Below are positions 54,730 through 64,000 of a stretch of 64,000 bases of DNA, one piece after another. Position numbers and translations under genes: made by a program. This DNA is from Hymenobacter roseosalivarius DSM 11622 (lineage in GTDB: Bacteria > Bacteroidota > Bacteroidia > Cytophagales > Hymenobacteraceae), in contig NZ_FWWW01000099.1 in NCBI RefSeq assembly GCF_900176135.1, positions 1-64,000 on the forward strand, in the 5' to 3' direction. The notes below the pieces were generated by a model. The model saw nothing but the letters and a program-made list of their open reading frames with translations, was not told the origin of the DNA and did not search any database. Numbering within the stretch: the stretch's first letter is position 1; every line of letters begins with the position of its first letter.

Positions 54730-55491
54730 CTACGATTTTTTGCCGAAAACCCGCCGCAATAACTCGCTACCGCGAGCCACCGGATTTTCCCTAATGTTTG
54801 CTTCCTCCTGCGCAATGAGGGTAAAAAGCCCCCCAATAGCCTTGTCGGTAGCATATTGGTTCAGATCAGTGTTGACGGGCTGCACCAGCGGAATGCGGTT
54901 GTATCGCGTCGTCAGGTCGGTGTAGTAGCGGGTGGCATTCACCTTATCCAACGACTGCTGAATAATGGGCTTGAAGGCGGTGGTGAGTTGCGTGGTAGTG
55001 GTGCGGCGCAGATAATTGGTAGCGGCGTCCTTCTGGCCAGTCAGGATTCCCCACACGTCCTGGAAGGTCAGACTTTTGATGGCGGCCAGAAAGATAGGCT
55101 TCGCGCTTTTAGCCGCATCCTCAGCGCCGCGGTTCAACGACAGCTCGAACTTATCGACCTGTGAGCCTAACCCGATAGTACGCAAGGTGTTGGCTACACG
55201 CTGGGCATCGGGCGGAAACGGAATGCGAATGAGCTTGTTGAGGTAGAAGCCATCTTGCTGGGAGGCTTGGTCGGCACCTTTGCTGATGCCTTGCGTTAAT
55301 GCCTCCTTCAGGCCGCGGGCAGCCTCATCCTGGGTGATGCTACCAGTGGAGCCCTGCGTGGTGGTTTTAGTAGTCGTGGATGGAGTTGTCAAAATACCCC
55401 CCAGCTTGGGCAGGCGAAAAACCTGCGCTGAGGCGGCAATGTGCAAACCAAGCAAAGCAGTGAGTACAAGCGAATAGCGAATCTTTTTCAT
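54730..55491 (-). CDS. DUF4197 secreted protein
   Basis: A signal peptide (ending near AASAQV, about residue 22) is followed by a Thr-rich linker (TTPSTTTKTTTQG). The DUF4197 body then has EAARGLKEALTQGISKGADQAS, FPPDAQRVANTLRTIGLG, and a final GGLFTLIAQEEANIRENPVAR. It is probably periplasmic and of unknown function. ATG 55491 starts a normal signal peptide. 253 residues. Confidence 0.9.
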   Translation of the reverse strand: MKKIRYSLVLTALLGLHIAASAQVFRLPKLGGILTTPSTTTKTTTQGSTGSITQDEAARGLKEALTQGISKGADQASQQDGFYLNKLIRIPFPPDAQRVANTLRTIGLGSQVDKFELSLNRGAEDAAKSAKPIFLAAIKSLTFQDVWGILTGQKDAATNYLRRTTTTQLTTAFKPIIQQSLDKVNATRYYTDLTTRYNRIPLVQPVNTDLNQYATDKAIGGLFTLIAQEEANIRENPVARGSELLRRVFGKKS

Positions 55492-55592
55492 AACTCGGGG
55501 CAACTAAAGTGTAACGACCCAACGGGCCGGGCGTACTGGCTAAGGCACAAACCGGACCAAACCATCCTACTTTTTCTTTACTTATTCCCTCT

Positions 55593-56843
55593 ATGCGGCA
55601 GGTACCTAACGCAGAAATTATTACCATCGGCGACGAGCTACTGTATGGCCAGGTTGTAGATACCAACTCGGCTTTCATGGGCCAAGAACTCGGTAAGCTC
55701 GGCATTCGGGTGCGCCAGATAACCAGCGTCTCCGATAGGGCGGCCGAAATCGTGCTGGCGCTGGATGCTGCCCGCGAGCGGGCCGACGTGGTGTTGATTA
55801 CCGGCGGGCTCGGCCCGACCAAAGACGATTTGACCAAGCATATTCTCACCGAATACTTCCGCTCCGAGTTGGTACTGCATGAGCCTTCCCTGCGCGACGT
55901 GGAAGGTATCTTTGCCCGCTTCAACCGGCCTATGCTGCAAGTAAACCGGCAACAGGCTTACCTGCCCGCCGCTTGCACTCCTATTCGCAATGCCGTAGGC
56001 ACCGCGCCCGGCATGTGGTTTGAGGACCGGGAAGTGGTGTTTGTGTCGATGCCGGGTGTGCCCTTTGAGATGAAGCGCATGATGACCGACATCGTACTGC
56101 CGAAGCTGAAAGAACATTTTCATACGGCTCCCATTGAGCACTTGGTGGTGCAGACGGTGGGCCTGGGCGAGTCGTTTCTGGCCGAGAAAATCGCGGACTG
56201 GGAAGACAATTTGCCCCCCAACTTCAAGCTGGCTTACCTACCTAATCTCGGGGCTGTGCGCTTGCGCCTCACCGCCACGGATGACGGCCTACCCGATCTG
56301 CGCGGCCGACTGGAGGCCCACCTCCCCCTGCTGCGGGAGCGCCTCGGCGACTACATTTTTGCCGTGGGTGAAGTGTCATTAGAAGCTGCCGTGGGTCAAT
56401 TATTGGTTGAGCGCAACCTCACTATTGGCACGGCCGAGAGTTGTACAGGCGGCTACCTGGCCCATAAGCTGACCAGCGTTGCCGGTAGCTCGCGTTACTT
56501 TCTGGGGGGCATTTTAGCGTATCATAATGATATTAAAATCAAACAGCTAGGCGTAAGCACCGAAACCTTAGCTACACATGGTGCGGTAAGCGAAGCTACC
56601 GTATGTGAGATGGCCGAAGGTGCCCGCCGCCACCTGGGCGTAGATGTGGCGCTGGCGACCAGCGGCATTGCCGGCCCCGATGGCGGCACCCCTGAGAAGC
56701 CGGTCGGCACCATTTGTATTGCCTACGCCGACGCTCATCAGACCATTAGCAAACAGTTTTCCTTCGACCGGGGTCGGCAACTCAATGTTGAATATACGAC
56801 GACGACTATCTTGAATCTGCTGCGGCAGAGCTTACCGAAGTAG
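55593..56843 (+). CDS. cinA: CinA-family nicotinamide mononucleotide amidohydrolase
   Basis: Two domains. The N-terminal MoCF-biosynthesis-like part has AEIITIGDELLYGQVVDTNS and ITGGLGPTKDDLT. The C-terminal PncC-like part has GTAESCTGGYLAHKLTSVAG and TSGIAGPDGGTPEKPVGTI, the deamidase site. 416 residues is standard. It recycles NMN and is linked to competence in some groups. Confidence 0.95.
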   Translation: MRQVPNAEIITIGDELLYGQVVDTNSAFMGQELGKLGIRVRQITSVSDRAAEIVLALDAARERADVVLITGGLGPTKDDLTKHILTEYFRSELVLHEPSLRDVEGIFARFNRPMLQVNRQQAYLPAACTPIRNAVGTAPGMWFEDREVVFVSMPGVPFEMKRMMTDIVLPKLKEHFHTAPIEHLVVQTVGLGESFLAEKIADWEDNLPPNFKLAYLPNLGAVRLRLTATDDGLPDLRGRLEAHLPLLRERLGDYIFAVGEVSLEAAVGQLLVERNLTIGTAESCTGGYLAHKLTSVAGSSRYFLGGILAYHNDIKIKQLGVSTETLATHGAVSEATVCEMAEGARRHLGVDVALATSGIAGPDGGTPEKPVGTICIAYADAHQTISKQFSFDRGRQLNVEYTTTTILNLLRQSLPK

Positions 56844-56964
56844 GCTCAACTTCGGCCCAAGGCGCGCGCTGGTCGGCCACGCAAGTGGAGCAGTTAATTT
56901 TGGCAGATATATGCCGCTTACTGGCACCGTAGCTTTTGAAGTATACGCTACTCGCTAAAACACC

Positions 56965-56972
56965 TACCTTTG
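56965..56972 (+). promoter_or_regulatory. candidate -7 box of the E2 gene
   Basis: TACCTTTG matches TAnnTTTG, 95 bases upstream of ATG 57068. Confidence 0.4.
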
Positions 56973-57067
56973 AGACGGCTTGGCGGACGTCCACCCAGCG
57001 TATCATAGCGCCCGCCGAGCTAGTTTTTGATCTTCAACACCCAACAAACCCAACCCCCAACAACTGC

Positions 57068-58465
57068 ATGGCACGAGTGGAAATGGTGATGCCCAAAATG
57101 GGCGAAAGCATTATGGAAGGCACCGTCCTGAAATGGCTCAAACAAGTAGGCGACGCAATTGAGCAGGACGAATCGGTACTGGAAGTAGCTACGGATAAGG
57201 TAGATACCGAGGTGCCTGCCATTCACGCCGGCGTTTTACAGGAGATTCTGGTGCAGGAAGGCGAAGTCGTGGCTGTGGGTGCGCCCATCGCCATTGTCGA
57301 AACCGATGTCAACAATGCCGTTGCTTCGGCCCCGGCCGCCGCACCCGCGGCTCCACAAGCAGCTACTGCTGCTAATCAGGAGAGCGAAGACGTTTCGGCC
57401 GACGTTCCGCATCTGCCCCAGGCCCAGGAAACTCAGACCAGCCAGCCCTCAGCCCAGCCCGGCCGCTTCTACTCGCCTTTGGTGCTAAGTATTGCCCGCC
57501 AGGAAGGTATTTCGATGGCTGATCTGGAGTATCTGCCCGGCACGGGCAAAGAGAACCGCGTCACGAAGAAGGATATTTTGGACTACGTGGAGGGCGGCAA
57601 GAAGTCGTTGAGCCAGACCACTGGCACTGCGGCTCCAGCGCCTCAAAATGCCCCCCAGCCCGCCCCCGCCGCGCAGCCCGAAGCCCAGGCTGCTCCTACC
57701 GAAACGGCTACCGCCAAGCCCGCCCCAGCCAGCAAGCCCGCACCCTCGGTGAGCGGCAATCAGGAGCTGATCGAGATGGACCGGATGCGCAAGATGATTG
57801 CCCAGCGCATGGTCGACAGCAAGCGAATTGCCCCCCACGTCACCTCCTTCGTGGAGGCTGACGTGACGGAACTGGTGAACTGGCGCACCAAACATAAAGA
57901 CGCCTACAAGAAGCGCGAGGGCGAAAACCTGACTTACACGCCCATCCTGATTCAGGCCATCGCGCGCGCCATTCAGGACTTCCCCAACATCAACGTGTCG
58001 GTGGATGGCGACTACATCATCAAAAAGCGTGACATCAACATTGGTCTGGCCGTAGCGCTGCCTTCCGGTAATCTCATCGTGCCCGTCATTCACAACGCCG
58101 ACCAGCTGAACCTGAATGGCCTGAGCAAAAAGGTGAATGACCTGGCTAACCGCGCCCGCATCAACAAGCTGACGCCCGCCGACCTGGAAGGCGGCACCTA
58201 CACCGTTTCCAACGTGGGCTCCTTCGGCAACGTGATGGGCACGCCTATCATCATGCAGCCGCAGGTGGCCATAATGGCGCTGGGGGCTATCAAAAAGAAG
58301 CCCGCCGTGATTGAAACGCCCCAGGGTGATCTGATCGGTATCCGGCACTTCATGTTCCTGTCGCACTCCTACGACCACCGTGTGGTGGATGGCTCTTTGG
58401 GTGGCATGTTTGTGCGCAAAGTGGCCGATTATCTGGAGCAATTCAACCCGAATACGGTTATCTAA
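57068..58465 (+). CDS. 2-oxo-acid dehydrogenase E2 (dihydrolipoyl acyltransferase)
   Basis: Core of a 2-oxo-acid dehydrogenase complex. Lipoyl domain with the lipoyl lysine in ATDKVDTEVPA (about residue 42), a Pro/Ala-rich linker, the E3-binding domain (YSPLVLSIARQEGISMADLE), a second linker rich in Ala, Pro and Thr, and the catalytic acyltransferase with SHSYDHRVVDG. ATG 57068 is chosen. Whether it serves pyruvate, 2-oxoglutarate or branched-chain acids is not certain; no E1 gene is near. Confidence 0.93.
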   Translation: MARVEMVMPKMGESIMEGTVLKWLKQVGDAIEQDESVLEVATDKVDTEVPAIHAGVLQEILVQEGEVVAVGAPIAIVETDVNNAVASAPAAAPAAPQAATAANQESEDVSADVPHLPQAQETQTSQPSAQPGRFYSPLVLSIARQEGISMADLEYLPGTGKENRVTKKDILDYVEGGKKSLSQTTGTAAPAPQNAPQPAPAAQPEAQAAPTETATAKPAPASKPAPSVSGNQELIEMDRMRKMIAQRMVDSKRIAPHVTSFVEADVTELVNWRTKHKDAYKKREGENLTYTPILIQAIARAIQDFPNINVSVDGDYIIKKRDINIGLAVALPSGNLIVPVIHNADQLNLNGLSKKVNDLANRARINKLTPADLEGGTYTVSNVGSFGNVMGTPIIMQPQVAIMALGAIKKKPAVIETPQGDLIGIRHFMFLSHSYDHRVVDGSLGGMFVRKVADYLEQFNPNTVI

Positions 58466-58487
58466 CTCCGCGGCGCGCTACTTGCAC

Positions 58488-58517
58488 AAGCCCGTCTGGT
58501 AGACGGGCTTTTCTTTT
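58488..58517 (+). terminator. intrinsic terminator of the E2 gene
   Basis: Stem AAGCCCGTC / GACGGGCTT, 5-base loop, then TTCTTTTTC. Confidence 0.85.
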
Positions 58518-58533
58518 TCTACATCAGGTGATT

Positions 58534-58731
58534 ATGAGAAATATTGCTTTCCTACTTGCGCTGGTTATCTCGCTGGGACTGATCGTATATTTGTACCTGC
58601 AACTGGCCACCGCCCAGGAGTCGCTGCGCCAAGCTGAGCGGCGCTACACGGACTGCGAAAAGGTGACCTTTCAGCTCCAGAACCAGCTCACCGCCCAGCA
58701 GCGGGGAGCCACGACCGACAGCCCGCGCTAG
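58534..58731 (+). CDS. small membrane-anchored hypothetical protein
   Basis: 65 residues: one N-terminal helix (AFLLALVISLGLIVYLYLQL), then an Arg/Gln-rich coiled-coil-like part (ESLRQAERRYTDCEKVTFQL). Only 17 bases after the E2 terminator. The TAG stop overlaps a repeat element by 2 bases. Not recognised. Confidence 0.5.
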   Translation: MRNIAFLLALVISLGLIVYLYLQLATAQESLRQAERRYTDCEKVTFQLQNQLTAQQRGATTDSPR

Positions 58732-58840
58732 AACACTGCGCCCTCCACGCCTTCTTCTGCGGCTTCTGTGGGCTAAAAATCGTTGCAATGACTTTAGCCC
58801 GCAGAGGGCGCAGAGGAAGGCGCGGAGGGCGCAGTGTTCT
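58730..58840. repeat. inverted-pair palindromic element (family H)
   Basis: Perfect 17-nt ends AGAACACTGCGCCCTCC (58730-58746) and GGAGGGCGCAGTGTTCT (58824-58840). Inside, a second inverted pair around GGGCTAAA / TTTAGCCC. Its left end begins in the TAG of the small gene before it. Confidence 0.88.
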
Positions 58841-58847
58841 GACGTAA

Positions 58848-58888
58848 AAAAAAGTCCCCCAGAGCAGCTCTAGGGGACTTTTTTTTGA
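58848..58888. terminator. intrinsic terminator of the S9 peptidase gene
   Basis: AAAAAAAAGTCCCC / GGGGACTTTTTTTT arms with AGAGC / GCTCT in the middle. Confidence 0.88.
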
Positions 58889-58896
58889 GGGAACAC

Positions 58897-61020
58897 TTAC
58901 GACTTGATTCCCAGCAGCATCAGCATGAACGCCTGCTGCCGGGCGACGTCGCGCAGGGACTTGAAGCGGCCGGAGGCTCCGCCGTGGCCCGCCGCCATAT
59001 CGGTGTGCAGGAGCAGCAGGTTGTTGTCGGTTTTCAGGGTGCGCAGCTTGGCCACCCACTTGGCGGGCTCGAAATACTGCACCTGCGAGTCGTGCAGGCC
59101 GGTGGTTACGAGCATATTCGGGTAGGCCTGCTTTTTCACGTTGTCGTAGGGCGAGTAGGACAGCATGTAGTCGTAGTACTCCTTTTTGTTGGGGTTGCCC
59201 CACTCGTCGTACTCGCCGGTGGTGAGCGGGATGCTCTCGTCGAGCATGGTGGTGATGACGTCGACGAACGGGACGCCGGCCAGCACGCCTTTGTAGAGCT
59301 GGGGGCTCATGTTCACGACCGCGCCCATGAGCAGGCCACCGGCGCTGCCGCCCTGGGCGAAGAGCTTGGCCGGGGAGGTAAACTTCTGCTGAATCAGAAA
59401 CTCCGAGCAGTCGATGAAGTCGGTGAAGGTGTTCTTCTTCTTGAGCAGCTTGCCGTCCTCGTACCACTGCCGGCCCATTTCCTGGCCCCCGCGAATGTGG
59501 CAGAGCGCGTACGCGAAGCCCCGATTAAGCAAACTCAGACGGGCGGCGCTAAAAGTGGCGTTGGAGATGATGCCGTAGGAGCCGTACGCGTACTGAAGTA
59601 CGGGCGCATTACCATCCTTTTTAAAGCCTTTTTTGTAGACAATAGAAATCGGAACCTTGGTGCCGTCCTTGGCCGTGGCGTACACGCGCTCGGTCACGTA
59701 ATCTTCCTTATTAAAGCCCCCCAGCACGGCCTGCTCCTTGAGCAGCGTTTTCTGGCGCGTGACCATATTGTAGTCGTAGGTGGAGTTGGGCGTGGTGAGC
59801 GAAGTATAGGCGTAGCGCAACACCGGCGTGTCAAAATCGGGGTTTATGCTGATGCTCGCCGAGTAGGTAGGCTCGCCAAAGTTGAGGTAATGCTCCTCGC
59901 CTTTCCAGGGCCGCACGCGCAGCCCAAGCAGGCCCTCTTTACGCTCGCCCAGCACCAGAAAATCCTTGAATAGCTCCATGTTTTCCAGAAACACATCCTT
60001 ACGGTGCGGGATAATTTCTTTCCAGGCTGTTTTGGCGGTGTTGCTAACCGGGGTTTCGAGCAGGCGGTAGTTGGGCGCACCGGCGTTGGAGCGGATATAA
60101 AACTTGTCGCCGAGGTGCTCCACATCGTAGAGATGGTCCTTTTCGCGGGCCAGAAACACCTTGGGCGCGGCCGTCGGGTTGCTGGCGTCGAGGTAGCGCA
60201 GCTCCGAGGAAAGCGTGCTGCCCATGCCGATAAAGATGTACTTCTTCGACTTCGTGCGGCCCACATTCAGGTTGAAGGTGTTGTCTTTTTCCTCGTACAC
60301 CAGCGCGTCCTGCTTCGGGTCGGTGCCCAGGGTGTGGCGGTACACCTGGTAGGGCAGCAGCGTGGCAGGGTCTTTTTTGGCGTAGAAAACGGTTTTGTTG
60401 TCGGCGGCCCAGGCGGCGTTGCCGCTGGTATTCACGATCTTTTCGGGGTAGAGCTTGCCGGTTTTCAGGTCTTTGAAGCGTAGCGTGTACAGGCGGCGGC
60501 TCACCGTATCGGCCCCGTAGGCCATCACCATATTATTGTCGCTGACCTCGTAGCCGCCAATCTGGAAGTAGCTTTTATCCTTGCCCAGCTCGTTGGCATT
60601 GAGCAGGATTTCCTCGGCGGCCTTCATATTGCCCTTTTTGCGGCAATAAATCGGGTACTCGCTGCCGGCCTCGTAGCGGGTGTAGTAGTAGTAGCCGTTG
60701 TCGCGGTAGGGCACCGATTCGTCCTGCTCTTTGATGCGGCCTTTTATCTCGTTGAAGAGCTTGTCCTCCAGCTCTTTGGCCGGGGCCATCTGCTTATCGA
60801 AGTAGGCGTTTTCGGCGTTGAGGTAGCTGAGTACCTCGGGGTTTTCGCGCTCGTTCAGCCAATAATAATTGTCGGTGCGGGTACCAAAGGGCGAAGTGAG
60901 CTGCTTGGCCTTGATGGGCGCGAGGGGCGGCGTGGTCATGGAGTAGGAAGTGGGCTGAGCCTGGGCCGCGCCCAGCGTGAGGGCGCAGGCGGCAGTCAGC
61001 CACAGTAAGGAATGGTTCAT
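58897..61020 (-). CDS. S9 family oligopeptidase (oligopeptidase B type)
   Basis: Prolyl-oligopeptidase-fold serine peptidase with a signal peptide (ending near GAAQAQ). The N-terminal propeller (about 60-420) starts DNYYWLNERENPEVLSYL. The hydrolase part has the nucleophile in FAQGGSAGGLLMGAV, the Asp in a GLHDSQVQYFEP region, and His in TDMAAGHGGASGR. 707 residues is normal. The signal peptide implies the periplasm, unlike E. coli PtrB. Confidence 0.92.
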   Translation of the reverse strand: MNHSLLWLTAACALTLGAAQAQPTSYSMTTPPLAPIKAKQLTSPFGTRTDNYYWLNERENPEVLSYLNAENAYFDKQMAPAKELEDKLFNEIKGRIKEQDESVPYRDNGYYYYTRYEAGSEYPIYCRKKGNMKAAEEILLNANELGKDKSYFQIGGYEVSDNNMVMAYGADTVSRRLYTLRFKDLKTGKLYPEKIVNTSGNAAWAADNKTVFYAKKDPATLLPYQVYRHTLGTDPKQDALVYEEKDNTFNLNVGRTKSKKYIFIGMGSTLSSELRYLDASNPTAAPKVFLAREKDHLYDVEHLGDKFYIRSNAGAPNYRLLETPVSNTAKTAWKEIIPHRKDVFLENMELFKDFLVLGERKEGLLGLRVRPWKGEEHYLNFGEPTYSASISINPDFDTPVLRYAYTSLTTPNSTYDYNMVTRQKTLLKEQAVLGGFNKEDYVTERVYATAKDGTKVPISIVYKKGFKKDGNAPVLQYAYGSYGIISNATFSAARLSLLNRGFAYALCHIRGGQEMGRQWYEDGKLLKKKNTFTDFIDCSEFLIQQKFTSPAKLFAQGGSAGGLLMGAVVNMSPQLYKGVLAGVPFVDVITTMLDESIPLTTGEYDEWGNPNKKEYYDYMLSYSPYDNVKKQAYPNMLVTTGLHDSQVQYFEPAKWVAKLRTLKTDNNLLLLHTDMAAGHGGASGRFKSLRDVARQQAFMLMLLGIKS

Positions 61021-61128
61021 TGAGGGTCAGGCTGAGGTTGGAAATCCAGGATAAGGTAAAGAAAGGTAATGAATCAGCGGGTTTTCACGGGTGGAATTCA
61101 GGAAAACTACTCCACCGGCCCTCATGCT

Positions 61129-61151
61129 GGCGCGCGTCACAGACGCGCGCC
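61129..61151. repeat. single hairpin GGCGCGCGTC-ACA-GACGCGCGCC
   Basis: Perfect 10-bp stem with a 3-base loop, no T run. It looks like half of the inverted-pair elements, related in sequence to the GCTGGCGCG palindrome at about 13198. Confidence 0.7.
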
Positions 61152-61186
61152 AACACTAGTACATGAATCCTAAGCAGCCCATAAGC

Positions 61187-61225
61187 AAAAAAGCCCCCCA
61201 GAAATGATCTGGGGAGCTTTTTCGT
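61187..61225 (-). terminator. intrinsic terminator of valS
   Basis: AAAAAAGCCCCCCAGA and TCTGGGGAGCTTTTT arms with one mismatch, just past the valS stop. Confidence 0.85.
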
Positions 61226-61238
61226 AAATACTCTCAAT

Positions 61239-63869
<2,631 letters not shown>

Positions 63870-63906
63870 GGGTCGGCTGGGGGGCTAATTCAGTTCTAAA
63901 CGAGGG

Positions 63907-63914
63907 CAAAAGTA
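63907..63914 (-). promoter_or_regulatory. candidate -7 box of valS
   Basis: TACTTTTG on the minus strand matches TAnnTTTG, 37 bases before the ATG. Confidence 0.45.
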
Positions 63915-64000
63915 GGCAATTCAGGCCGGCAAATGACCTCTTTTGCCCTTGTCAAATCGAGTCAGCTTTTACTTTCCTAATTCTGCCCATGTGCCACTCC

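Overview
The window looks like a piece of a Hymenobacter-type chromosome (Bacteroidota, Cytophagales). The evidence is: GC-rich coding DNA; several Bacteroidota-type -7 promoter boxes (TAnnTTTG); a fused lpxC-fabZ in an lpxD / lpxC-fabZ / lpxA run; a PorX-type response regulator with a PglZ-like domain (type IX secretion control); an OMP-family receptor with a carboxypeptidase-like plug; and many intergenic inverted-repeat elements. The genus is an inference from general resemblance, not from a database match. I see no rRNA, tRNA, CRISPR array, prophage or complete insertion sequence.

Layout. 0-4 kb: secreted M14 peptidase and an ABC-2 exporter pair. 4-13 kb (minus strand): secreted hypothetical, ribBA, proC, two GT4 glycosyltransferases, a frameshifted K+ channel and dnaG. 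13-15 kb: Mrp-type and NifU-type iron-sulfur carriers. 15.2-16.2 kb: an AT-rich island with a HEPN-like gene broken by a frameshift just before its RX4H motif. 16-20 kb: fumarylacetoacetase, a zinc alcohol dehydrogenase and a small membrane protein. 20-31 kb (minus strand): a short-chain-acid module with acetyl-CoA synthetase, a PrpE-like ligase, a receiver-only response regulator, a symporter/histidine-kinase fusion, a small two-helix membrane protein, an MHS-family transporter, a porin and a lone zinc-ribbon/HTH protein of IS1 InsA type. 31-36.5 kb: an M28 peptidase remnant, kptA, a flavin reductase, ald and tsaE. 36.5-46 kb: GT-C glycosyltransferases, an aminotransferase, an outer-membrane receptor, and a GC-poorer HAD / UbiA / GT-C cassette that looks transferred. 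46-54 kb: porX, an HD hydrolase, the lipid A genes and an ABC ATPase. 54-64 kb: DUF4197, cinA, a dehydrogenase E2, an S9 oligopeptidase and valS.

Two things stand out beyond the genes. First, the octamer TGGGGGGC / GCCCCCCA occurs about 44 times by my hand count, about ten times chance, mostly inside coding regions and nearly always with A/T on its C-side flank. It equals one arm of the local intrinsic terminators. Second, at least eight intergenic elements of about 75-155 bp share one architecture (two inverted copies of a 22-46 nt arm around a short core, each arm often itself hairpin-forming) but fall into seven different sequence families. Several supply the stop codon or the last residues of the gene beside them. 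A set of single-base frameshifts (K+ channel, HEPN protein, small membrane protein, M28 remnant) could be real decay or homopolymer errors in the assembly.
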